Below the pieces are notes generated by a model. The model made no database searches. It had not been told where the DNA came from and saw only the letters and a program-made list of their open reading frames with translations. A program made the translations under genes and the position numbers. Positions 7,745 to 15,891 of a stretch of DNA of 64,000 nucleotides are shown in pieces. The stretch's first letter is position 1, and every line of letters starts with the position of its first letter. This stretch comes from Planctomycetota bacterium. GTDB lineage: Bacteria; Planctomycetota; SZUA-567; H5-PLA8. The stretch lies in the NCBI GenBank assembly GCA_015075375.1, contig JABTUM010000001.1, positions 1,049,201 to 1,113,200 of the forward strand, written 5' to 3'.

Positions 7745-10024
7745 ATGAGCGAGACGCCAACTTCTATCGAACCGGCGGCGCCGGCTCCTCTGGACGAGCT
7801 GGAGTTGCAGCGCTTCATCGACGCGCGCCTGGACGAGGCGAGTCAGGCGGCGCTGCAGGCGCGGTTGAAGGCCGATCCGGCGGCGCGGCGGTCGCTGGAT
7901 GCGCTGCGCGAAGAAGACGCGCTGATGCGCGGCGCGCTGGAAACCCTGAGCGAACCCCAAGGCAAGCTGGGCGAAAAGATTCTCGCCACCCTTTACGACG
8001 AACAGCGGCAGCGCATGCGGTTGGAACGCGCGCGCGTCTTCCGCCGCAGGCTGGTCTGGTCGGTGGCGAGCGCGGCGGCGGTGATGCTGGCGCTTCTGTT
8101 GATCAAGCCGCGCGAGGAAGCGGGCGCGGTGGTGGCCGGGTCGGGCGTGGGGCTGCTGCAGAAGGACGGCTCCGTGGCGGCGCTGGAACGGACGCAGCGC
8201 TTCTACGAGGGCGACACGCTGGTGACGGCGCACGGGCAGTTCGCGCGGATCCGGCTGAGCGACGGGAGCCAGGTGGATCTGGACGAGGACAGCCGGCTGA
8301 AGATCGAACAGACGGCGCACCGTTCGCCGATGCTGGCGCTGGAAGCGGGGCGCATGGGCTTGCAGGCCGGGCCGCACAGCTTGGGCGTGCTGGTGCGGCC
8401 GGGCGTGGACGCGGCGGAGACGCTTTCGGCGGAAGCGGGCGTGGCGTTCGACCTGTGGCTGGCGGCGCCGACGGATGCGCGCTGGCCGGATTGGGCGGAA
8501 GCGTGGTCGCGCGCGGAGCCGGCGCCTGACGCTTCGCCGCGGCGGGTCTGCGTTTCGGTGGCCGAAGGCACGGTCTACGTGAACGGAGGCGGGAATCTGA
8601 GGCCGGTGGCGCTGGGCGCCCAGCATCGGATCGTCTTCGGGGCGGGGTTGCCGCCGCAGAGCGGCTTCGAGATCGATGCCCTACACGCGCTGGATCCTCG
8701 GCGTGAGGGCTGGGCTGGAATGGACGGAGCCGGACCGCAGGACCGCCTTATGGTGGGTCTGCTGGAGTCTTGGGATCCGGTCGAACTGGGCGAGCGGCTG
8801 GGACTGGCTAAGGATGTGCCGGGCGGGTCGGAAGCCATCGGCGCGGCCTTGGGCCAGATGCGTGAAGGGTTGCGGGCGACGGACGCGGCTGAGCGGGCGC
8901 GGTTGCTGGGCGCGGGACAGCAGAGCCTGCGCGAAGCGACGCAGGGCCTGCTGCTGCGCGACGAACGGCGCTACCTGGAACGCGTGGTGGAAGGGCTGGC
9001 GCATTTCGAGCGCGCCCGGTCGCTGCGCGCGCTGCAGACGCCGCAGGCCAAAGCCGACGCGCGCAACGCGTACTTGGCGGCGGCGGTGGCGTTCCACGAG
9101 GCGCTCAACGGCGCCGAGCCGGAAGTGGGCGCGGAACAGGCCGAGCCGCTGGGCCAGCGCCCGGCGCCGGAACTGCATGCGAACCTGCGGCTGTCGGATC
9201 TCGCGCCGCCTGCGCAAGGCAAGTTGCTGGCCTCCTTCTATCAACCGTGGGCGCTGCTGGGTCTGGCCCAATCCCAAGGCTCGGCGGGCGGAGATGAAGT
9301 GCCGCCGGAGATCGCGGGGCTGAATGCGGCGGATTCGTTCGAGCATGCGCGGACGCTTTTGACGCCTTGCGTGGAATCGCTGGCGGCGCAATACGGTCTG
9401 GCGCTGGCCCTCGGATCGAGCGGCCAAGCCGAAGAGGCCGCGGCGGAATTCGAGAAGCTGGCCTCGGTTTCGGTGGCCGGGCTTTCGGCGGGCTCGAAGC
9501 GGCAGGTCGAAGGCTTGCGGCAGGCTTCGCACGTAGCGTTGATCCGCCTGCATGCGCAGTCGCGCAACGGCGTGCAGCTCGAAAACTGGCTGGATACGTT
9601 CCGCGTACGCTACCCGCTGGATGCCGACGGCCGCGCGGGCCGGGCGATCCGGGAAGTGCTAAGCGAGGCGCTGCTCCAAGGCGCGGAACGCGCGCTGCGC
9701 GCAAAGGATTACACGCAGGCGCTGGACTGCTTCCACGACCTGTTGGCGCAGCCGGGCCTGGACGAATCGCTCGACGACGCCGCGCGGTTCGGGATCAAGT
9801 GCGGACAGCTTGAAGCGTACTTGGGCGTGGAAGACGGTCGGCGGGCGGCGCGAGCGGCGCGCGAACTTGAACGGCTTCTGCCTGACGGGCTCTCGGCGGA
9901 ACGGCGTGCGGATTTGCTTGGCCAGATGGACCGCGCGAAGGCGCTCTTCGAACGCCAGCGGCAAGACCGCGGCGCAACCGAGGCATCCGCACCGGAGTCG
10001 ATCCAACTCGATTTGAACGAATAG
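7745..10024 (+). CDS. Membrane FecR-domain protein with C-terminal TPR-like helices (putative anti-sigma/sensor)
   Basis: The roughly 759-aa product opens with a cytoplasmic anti-sigma-like helical segment (ELQRFIDARLDEASQAALQARLKADPAAR), then a single transmembrane helix at about 103-122 (LVWSVASAAAVMLALLLI). A FecR-like beta domain follows (GDTLVTAHGQFARIRLSDGSQVDLDEDSRL). The rest is long and helical, with TPR-like pairs such as ALRAKDYTQALDCFHDLL, placed outside the membrane. By analogy with FecI-FecR it would bind and control the sigma factor encoded just upstream. The frame is open to 7721, but the ATG at 7745 is chosen because the extra eight residues are unlikely. No periplasmic Cys-rich or enzymatic motif is visible. 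Confidence 0.82.
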   Translation: MSETPTSIEPAAPAPLDELELQRFIDARLDEASQAALQARLKADPAARRSLDALREEDALMRGALETLSEPQGKLGEKILATLYDEQRQRMRLERARVFRRRLVWSVASAAAVMLALLLIKPREEAGAVVAGSGVGLLQKDGSVAALERTQRFYEGDTLVTAHGQFARIRLSDGSQVDLDEDSRLKIEQTAHRSPMLALEAGRMGLQAGPHSLGVLVRPGVDAAETLSAEAGVAFDLWLAAPTDARWPDWAEAWSRAEPAPDASPRRVCVSVAEGTVYVNGGGNLRPVALGAQHRIVFGAGLPPQSGFEIDALHALDPRREGWAGMDGAGPQDRLMVGLLESWDPVELGERLGLAKDVPGGSEAIGAALGQMREGLRATDAAERARLLGAGQQSLREATQGLLLRDERRYLERVVEGLAHFERARSLRALQTPQAKADARNAYLAAAVAFHEALNGAEPEVGAEQAEPLGQRPAPELHANLRLSDLAPPAQGKLLASFYQPWALLGLAQSQGSAGGDEVPPEIAGLNAADSFEHARTLLTPCVESLAAQYGLALALGSSGQAEEAAAEFEKLASVSVAGLSAGSKRQVEGLRQASHVALIRLHAQSRNGVQLENWLDTFRVRYPLDADGRAGRAIREVLSEALLQGAERALRAKDYTQALDCFHDLLAQPGLDESLDDAARFGIKCGQLEAYLGVEDGRRAARAARELERLLPDGLSAERRADLLGQMDRAKALFERQRQDRGATEASAPESIQLDLNE

Positions 10025-10198
10025 CAGGCCGATCCGGGCCGCTTAAAGCTCACTAAATAGATCGCGGCAACGTCGTATTGTACGCACACGCGCATGGCGC
10101 TTGTACATCCCCGGAAGCTCCGTAGACTGTCCTCCAACTTTTAGGTACGCCTCATAGCTTGCCTGGTGCGCGGCGTGGCCGCGACGGGACGGAGCGGT

Positions 10199-12367
10199 AT
10201 GGCTCAAGAACTGGCACACCCCATTCGGCAACTGGTCATGCTGGCGTTGCGCTGGAGCCTGCTGGTCAGCCTCACGCTGATGATCCTGGTCGTCTCGGGG
10301 ATTTTGCTGGCGGTGAACTATTACGGCGGCCAGCAGATCGCGGAAGAGCTGTCGGGACAATACCTGCACAAAACAGGCGATCTGGTCGAGCAGAAGCTCG
10401 TCGATTTCTTCCAGCCGGTCGTCAAGAACCTGTTGAACGCGCAGAAATGGGCCAAGCACGGAGTGGTCAAGCCGGAGGACGTGAAGGGTTCGAACGCGGT
10501 CTACATCCCCATCCTCGAGGAATACGATCAAGTCACGTCCATCGCCACCGGGGACGCGGACGGCTACAGCTACCGGCTGGGCGCGGAAAAAGAGAATTTC
10601 CAGTCGCGCATATCCGACGCGAGCAAGAAGGACGCGCTGCCCGAGCTGGCGCTGTGGTCGCCGGACGGCGAGCTGCTGAAATCCTGGACGGACAAGAAGC
10701 CTTTCGATGCGCGCGACCGTCCCTGGTATCTGGGCGCGATGGAGAATTACAAGCGGGCCGGCCAGCAAGTGCACCAGACGGAGATCTACTGGAGCGACCC
10801 GTTTATCCTGCGCACGAGCAAGTCGCCCGGCATCGCGGCGTCGCTGCCGTACGAGCATCCGAGCGGGAAGGTCTATGTGATGACCTTCAATCTGATGCTG
10901 ACGAAACTCTCGGACTTCACCGCGTCGCTGCATCCCAGTCCCAACGGCAAGGCGTTCGTGCTTTCGGAGCAGGGCGCGGTGATCGGCTTCCCGGCTGATC
11001 CGCGCTACGCGACGAGCGAGGCCCGGGCGCTGGCGGTCAAAGGCGACAGCGAAGAACTGCCGAAGCCCGAAGAGCTGGACATCCCGGACCTGATGGCGGC
11101 GGCGAAATTGTGGCTGGGGCAAGGCAAACCCAACGACCAAGTGCTGGCCTTCGACAGCGGCGGCGAGCGCTGGCGGGTGATTTTCCGGCGCTACCGGCTG
11201 CCGTTCCGGCAGACGCCGACGAGCGTGATCTGGATGGGGATGATGGTGCCGGAGCGCGATTTCCTGGAACAGGCGAAGCGGCAGCAGCGCAACATTCTGG
11301 CGGTATCGGCAGGCGCGCTGGCGCTGGCGATGCTGCTGGCCTTCGGCCTCGCGCGCATCTACGCGCAACCGCTGCGCAAGCTGGCCGAGCAAAGCGAAAA
11401 AATCACCGAGCTGGACCTGCGGCCGGGGCAGCCTATCCGCACCCACGTGCTGGAGACGTACCAGCTTGCCGAATCGCAGGAGCGGATGCGCACGGCGCTG
11501 GACAGTTTCGCGCGGTACATCCCGACCGAAGTGGTGCGTGAACTGCTGCGGCGCGGCGAGGCGGCGCGGATCGGCGCGCGGGCGTGCGAAGTGACTGTGA
11601 TGTTCTCGGACGTGCGCGGGTTCACCACGATCAGCGAACGGATGACGCCGGAAGCGCTGACGGCGCACATGGCCGACTACTTCGAATCGCTGATGAACCT
11701 GATCATCCTCGAGCGCGGCACGATCGACAAAATGATCGGCGATGCGATCATGGCGCTGTGGGGCGCGCCGGTGGACGACAAGAATCACGCCCGCAATGCG
11801 GTGCGCGCGTGCCTGCGCTGCCAGTTGTTCCTCAAGGATTTCAACGAGAAGTGCAAACAGGACGGCAGGCCTCCGCTGATCACGGGCTTCGGGCTATCGA
11901 GCGGGATCGCGATGGTGGGCAACATGGGCGCGCCGGCGCGGCTGAACTACACGGCCATCGGCGATATCGTGAACCTCGCCAGCCGCCTGGAAGGCACGAC
12001 CAAGATGTACGGCACGGGCATCCTGTGCAGCGAGGCGACGAAAGACCAGGCCGGCCCGGGTTTCGAATGGCGGCTGGTTGATCTGGTGGCCGTGAAAGGC
12101 AAGACGATGCCGGTGAAGGTATACGAACCGCTGGGTCCGGTGGGCGCGGTCGATCAGGCGGACCTGGATTTCGCGCGCGCGTACGAGGCGGCTTTCCACC
12201 AGTACTTGAAGCAGGACTTCGCCGGCGCGCTGGATTCGCTGGACGGCGCGCGGAAGATCCGCCCCGAAGACGTCTCGCTGCACCGGCTGGCCGTGCTTTG
12301 CCGCGAGTATCTGGAGGCGCCGCCCGGCAAGGACTGGGACGGCGTCGAACGGCTCAAGACGAAATAG
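10199..12367 (+). CDS. Class III adenylate/guanylate cyclase with extracytoplasmic sensor and HAMP-like linker
   Basis: The product is about 722 aa. One transmembrane helix near residues 15-37 and another near 360-380 (ILAVSAGALALAMLLAFGLA) bracket a dCache-like sensor that includes DARDRPWYLGAM. A HAMP-like linker (RIYAQPLRKLAEQSEKI) leads to a class III cyclase domain at about 463-645. That domain shows EVTVMFSDVRGFTTISE with the metal Asp, IGDAIMALWGAP with the second Asp, and NYTAIGDIVNLASRLE. It makes cAMP or cGMP in response to an external signal. The C-terminal tail has a TPR-like helical pair. The ATG at 10199 is chosen over an upstream in-frame start because GGAG precedes it. Confidence 0.92.
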   Translation: MAQELAHPIRQLVMLALRWSLLVSLTLMILVVSGILLAVNYYGGQQIAEELSGQYLHKTGDLVEQKLVDFFQPVVKNLLNAQKWAKHGVVKPEDVKGSNAVYIPILEEYDQVTSIATGDADGYSYRLGAEKENFQSRISDASKKDALPELALWSPDGELLKSWTDKKPFDARDRPWYLGAMENYKRAGQQVHQTEIYWSDPFILRTSKSPGIAASLPYEHPSGKVYVMTFNLMLTKLSDFTASLHPSPNGKAFVLSEQGAVIGFPADPRYATSEARALAVKGDSEELPKPEELDIPDLMAAAKLWLGQGKPNDQVLAFDSGGERWRVIFRRYRLPFRQTPTSVIWMGMMVPERDFLEQAKRQQRNILAVSAGALALAMLLAFGLARIYAQPLRKLAEQSEKITELDLRPGQPIRTHVLETYQLAESQERMRTALDSFARYIPTEVVRELLRRGEAARIGARACEVTVMFSDVRGFTTISERMTPEALTAHMADYFESLMNLIILERGTIDKMIGDAIMALWGAPVDDKNHARNAVRACLRCQLFLKDFNEKCKQDGRPPLITGFGLSSGIAMVGNMGAPARLNYTAIGDIVNLASRLEGTTKMYGTGILCSEATKDQAGPGFEWRLVDLVAVKGKTMPVKVYEPLGPVGAVDQADLDFARAYEAAFHQYLKQDFAGALDSLDGARKIRPEDVSLHRLAVLCREYLEAPPGKDWDGVERLKTK

Positions 12368-12372
12368 CCGCC

Positions 12373-13092
12373 ATGCCCGAACCGCTGCCGCCCGACTCCC
12401 AGTTGCTCTTCTACACCATGGTGAAGGGCGACGAAGCCGAATTGGGCGTCCTGCTGCCCCAGTTGAGGCGGCACTATCCCGGTTCAACCATTCTGGTTCA
12501 TTTCGACGGCGCGTCCACCGCGCTGGGCGAGGCGCTGGCCGAACACTACGGCGCGCCGCACTTCGTCGAGAAGCGGCGCCTGTACGAAACGGTGTACGGC
12601 GGCGAACTGCTGCACGGGATGCTGGAGCGGATGCTGGCGTATCCGGCAGAAGCGATGTTCAAGATCGATCCCGATTGCCACATTCGCCGGCGTCTAAAGC
12701 AGTTGGGCTCCACGCCCATTTTCGGGCGGCTGCAGGCCAAGCCCAAAATGGCCTGCCCGCAAGGCGGCTGCGTGGGTTTCACCCGCGCTGCCGCCGAACG
12801 CATTGTGAAGTGGGGCGGCCTTCGCGCCGACGGGCTCAAGGGTCCGGGCTATGTGAAATTCTGGAAGAGCGTCCCGAAACGTCATCCCGATCCGGAATTT
12901 GCCGGGCGCGTAGTGGCAGAGATCGTCAAGCGCGCCGAGCAGAAGGGGCTGGTCTCGTTCGACTGGCTGGTCTACCTCGCCGCGCACCACACCAAGCAGC
13001 ACATGAGCGAGCATCCCGAGATCGGAAGCTTCTGGCGCAAGTTGCCGGTGGATCTGAGCAAGTTCGCGATCACGCATCCGCACAAGATCTGA
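12373..13092 (+). CDS. Glycosyltransferase-like protein, unknown specificity
   Basis: The 239-aa protein starts 5 bp after the cyclase stop codon and is probably cotranscribed with it. It resembles small GT-A-like proteins: an N-terminal strand (LLFYTMVKGDEAE), ILVHFDGAS, FKIDPDCHIRR (a DxD-like acidic pair near residue 97), then MACPQGGCVGFTRAA. No signal peptide or membrane helix is visible. The fold assignment is tentative; the FKIDPD motif is the main support. The gene ends just before a strong bidirectional hairpin. Confidence 0.6.
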   Translation: MPEPLPPDSQLLFYTMVKGDEAELGVLLPQLRRHYPGSTILVHFDGASTALGEALAEHYGAPHFVEKRRLYETVYGGELLHGMLERMLAYPAEAMFKIDPDCHIRRRLKQLGSTPIFGRLQAKPKMACPQGGCVGFTRAAAERIVKWGGLRADGLKGPGYVKFWKSVPKRHPDPEFAGRVVAEIVKRAEQKGLVSFDWLVYLAAHHTKQHMSEHPEIGSFWRKLPVDLSKFAITHPHKI

Positions 13093-13112
13093 TAGCCGGC
13101 GCCAAACGCAAA

Positions 13113-13136
13113 CGGCCCGGGCTTGCGCCCGGGCCG
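13113..13136. terminator. GC-rich hairpin between convergent genes
   Basis: A perfect 10-bp stem (CGGCCCGGGC / GCCCGGGCCG) with a TTGC loop lies between two convergent genes. It is followed on the plus strand by a T-rich TTCTTTCTT after a short interval, and it could end transcription from both sides. Confidence 0.6.
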
Positions 13137-13166
13137 CCGCGAACGTTCTTTCTTCCCAACGGCCGT

Positions 13167-14996
13167 TTAGCGGTACAGCGGCATGTAGCGGTAGTAGACT
13201 TCGAGGCTCATCGCGCCCAGCGCCGTCGTATAGGCCCGGCCGGCTTTGGTTTCCCACGCGGAGAGCGGATCCCAGCTTCCGTCGGCATCGCCGTCCTTGC
13301 GCTGATTCTGGACGAGCACGTTCTTGAGCTTCTCGTTCCACTCCTTCCACATCTCGCCGCCCGTCTGGAACATGGTCAGCGTCGTATAGTACATGTAGTA
13401 CATGGGCCAACCGCCGCCGTTGGCGATGCCCAAGTCCTTGCTCCACGCGGGCGGCTGCTCCTTCAAGAGCCACATCGCCGCGCCTTGCACTTCTTCGGGC
13501 TTATGCCCGGTGTAGAGGCGGCAGAGGATGCCGATGGAGGTGGTGTTGTACATCGCGCCGGGCTCGGTGTAGCCGTAACGATGGTTCCCGGTGTCGTAGC
13601 CTTCGTCGACTTTCTTGACGTTCTCGGGCTTCTGCATGCGGCTGTCGAGGAACTTGATGGCGCCTTCGAAGGCCGCGGGGTTGACGCTGAGGCCGGCGAC
13701 CTTGGCGCTCTTGAGCTGCATGATGTACCACCCGCCCACGGAGACGTCGCCGACCGCAGCTTTGGGCTGATATCGCCAGCCGAGTTTGTCGCTGGCGTCG
13801 CCGTACTGATACTCCTCGGTGGTGTACTCTATGGCCTTCTGCGCGGCGGCCCGGGTCTCGGGCACGCGGCCCATGGCCGAAGCTTCGGCCAGCGCCATGC
13901 CGCAGATGGCGTGGTGATAGCCGTACCCGCCGTGGTGCTCGGTGAACTTCGGGTTCGTGCCGATGGCCCCGTCGGCGCGCTGGTTGGCGATGATCCAGGC
14001 CACGGCGCGCTTGACGTTGTCCTTGTACTTGCCGACCTTTTCGGTGTGCCCCGCGCCCAGGAAGGCCAGCGTGGCCAGTCCGGTGACGCCCGGATCCCAG
14101 TCGCCGGCGCCTTCGGTCTTGCGGACGCTCCAGCTCCCGTCGGCTTCCTGGTGGCGGGCCAGCCATTCGAGGGCCTTGTCGACGGCGGACTCGGTGGCCT
14201 TGCCGCCGCCCCCGCGCATGGCCCGGCGCAACCGGCCGCCGGCGCTGGTGGGCCGCCCGAACGCGCCGCCGCCGCCGCCGCCCAGGCCGATCGACGCGAC
14301 CACGCCCTGCCCGCCCAGCATCACGTCCGAGATGCCTTCGTCGCCGTGCGCTTCGGCCGCGTCGTTGTTGTCCGCCGTTTCGACGTGCTCGGCAATCTCG
14401 ACTTCTTCGTGGACGACGACCGGCTGATCGACCACGGCTTCCGTCTCGGTGAACTCGACGGGCTTCTTGAAGATGTCGCGCTGCTTGGGTTCTTCAATTT
14501 CCGGCGGATCCTGGCGCTTGGCCAGATCGGTGACGATCACCACGTCGTTGCCTTGCGCGCGCAGGACGGCCATGCCGATGAGGGTCAAGAGCAGCAGGAG
14601 CAGTGCGTGGAATGCGCCGCTGACGATCCACCACGGCGCGGCGCCCAGCCGGTCGCTCATGGTGTCGAGGAACCCCGCCGGTGCACCGACCAGCTCTTCT
14701 TCTTCGCGCGGATCGACCTGCACGGCCTTCTGCGAAGTCGTATAGCGCAGCTTCTCGTCGGCGACTTCCTGGAAGTCACGGCTGACAGCGCGCGGACCGT
14801 AGACGTTCTGCATCTTGCCGAGGAGCCACTTGCGCGACTCGAGCTGCTTGGCGAATTCGGCGTTGTCGCGCGCGAGCTGCTCGACCATCGCCGCTTCGTC
14901 GGGAGCGAGTTCCCCTTCGAGGTACGGGCGGATCAACTCCAGCGCTTCCTGAGGAATTCCGGCGACCGGCGCGGCCTGGGGGCGGGCGTTTTTCAT
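13167..14996 (-). CDS. Membrane protein: anti-sigma-like N-terminus fused to prenyltransferase/squalene oxidase-type repeats
   Basis: The 609-aa protein starts with a helical anti-sigma-like segment (IRPYLEGELAPDEAAMVEQLARDNAEFAK, about 22-50), then one transmembrane helix at about 121-145. A long charged linker follows, then a glycine-rich hinge (GLGGGGGGAFG), and from about residue 268 a series of alpha/alpha toroid repeats. These carry the marks of prenyltransferase/squalene cyclase repeats (LARHQEADGSWS, IIANQRADGAIG, GGWYIMQ, VQNQRKDGDADGSWD). No DCTAE or DxDD catalytic signature is visible, so a binding or scaffold role is more likely than catalysis. Its ATG overlaps the stop of the upstream sigma gene in ATGA, which implies coupled translation and partnership. 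Confidence 0.85.
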   Translation of the reverse strand: MKNARPQAAPVAGIPQEALELIRPYLEGELAPDEAAMVEQLARDNAEFAKQLESRKWLLGKMQNVYGPRAVSRDFQEVADEKLRYTTSQKAVQVDPREEEELVGAPAGFLDTMSDRLGAAPWWIVSGAFHALLLLLLTLIGMAVLRAQGNDVVIVTDLAKRQDPPEIEEPKQRDIFKKPVEFTETEAVVDQPVVVHEEVEIAEHVETADNNDAAEAHGDEGISDVMLGGQGVVASIGLGGGGGGAFGRPTSAGGRLRRAMRGGGGKATESAVDKALEWLARHQEADGSWSVRKTEGAGDWDPGVTGLATLAFLGAGHTEKVGKYKDNVKRAVAWIIANQRADGAIGTNPKFTEHHGGYGYHHAICGMALAEASAMGRVPETRAAAQKAIEYTTEEYQYGDASDKLGWRYQPKAAVGDVSVGGWYIMQLKSAKVAGLSVNPAAFEGAIKFLDSRMQKPENVKKVDEGYDTGNHRYGYTEPGAMYNTTSIGILCRLYTGHKPEEVQGAAMWLLKEQPPAWSKDLGIANGGGWPMYYMYYTTLTMFQTGGEMWKEWNEKLKNVLVQNQRKDGDADGSWDPLSAWETKAGRAYTTALGAMSLEVYYRYMPLYR

Positions 14997-15595
14997 GACG
15001 GGTGCTCCTCCGTGCGCCGCAGCGCGTTGAGTTTGATGAGGAGGAGCCCGTCTGCGCGAGCGATGCGGCTGCGTACGGTTCCGGGAGGCACGCCCAGGCG
15101 ATCGGCCACCTGTGCGAGCGTCAGTTTCTCCCAGTAGTGCAGCACCACCACTTCGCGGTACGCCTCGGGCAATTCGTCCACGGCCTTGATTACCAACTCG
15201 GCTTCCGGATTGAGCGCGGAACCCGATTCCGGAGTGGCCGAACGGCGCGGAAACGCCGTTTTGGTGAGCGAAGCCTGTTCGCCGGTGCTGAGGCGCTGTT
15301 CGCGCTGCGCATCGCGGCGGCGGACGAAGTCGATGGCGTTGCAGCGGTTGATCCGCCGCAGCCACGGCCCGAGCTTGTACGGGTCCTCCAAGCGGTTGAG
15401 ATCCACGAAGGCCTGGCAGAGGCTGTCTTGGGCGATGTCTTCCGCGTCGGGCTGGTTGCCCAGAATGCCGAGCGCCTGGTTGACCAGGTCGGCGCGGAAA
15501 CGTTCGGCCAACTGCCAAAAATAGTCCGGCGGCGTCTCCGCGCCCTGTTGGCGCGCTTCGATGAGCGCTTCCACCATGGCTTCGGTTGTACGCAC
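14993..15595 (-). CDS. ECF-type RNA polymerase sigma factor
   Basis: The 200-aa protein has region 2 at about 35-95 (ALGILGNQPDAEDIAQDSLCQAFVDL, then LRRINRCNAIDFVRRRD) and region 4 at about 138-190 (LPEAYREVVVLHYWEKLTLAQVADRLGVPPGTVRSRIARAD). It directs transcription of a limited regulon. Its TGA overlaps the ATG of the toroid-repeat membrane protein by 4 bp, so the two are made together, and that protein is the likely regulator or output. A 296-bp divergent gap separates it from the M16 peptidase gene. Confidence 0.92.
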   Translation of the reverse strand: MRTTEAMVEALIEARQQGAETPPDYFWQLAERFRADLVNQALGILGNQPDAEDIAQDSLCQAFVDLNRLEDPYKLGPWLRRINRCNAIDFVRRRDAQREQRLSTGEQASLTKTAFPRRSATPESGSALNPEAELVIKAVDELPEAYREVVVLHYWEKLTLAQVADRLGVPPGTVRSRIARADGLLLIKLNALRRTEEHPS

Positions 15596-15891
15596 GCGTT
15601 TCGAACCTCCGGGGTATTCCCTTCCGCTCTTTCAGCCGCAGCGAGGGACCCGATTTCTCCAACTAAATAGACTAATTTCGAAACGCACTTCGTGCAACCA
15701 AGTCCAGCAAAGACTTTAGAAGAACACGTGCATTCCCCTATCGCTTCTTTTGCTTCTCTGGCAGCGCCAACCAAACTTCCCAAGTAGGCTTCGGGCAGCC
15801 GCGTCTCTATTAAGGTTGGTGCAGCCCCATGAGTGAGGAAGCGAAGCACATGCGCACGATGGATCCAAGCGCTGGACGGGAAAGGCATTCC

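Noticed and set aside
12675..15137. 820-residue plus-strand frame over the toroid protein
   Set aside because: Antisense to prenyltransferase-like repeats and out of frame with the upstream glycosyltransferase-like gene.
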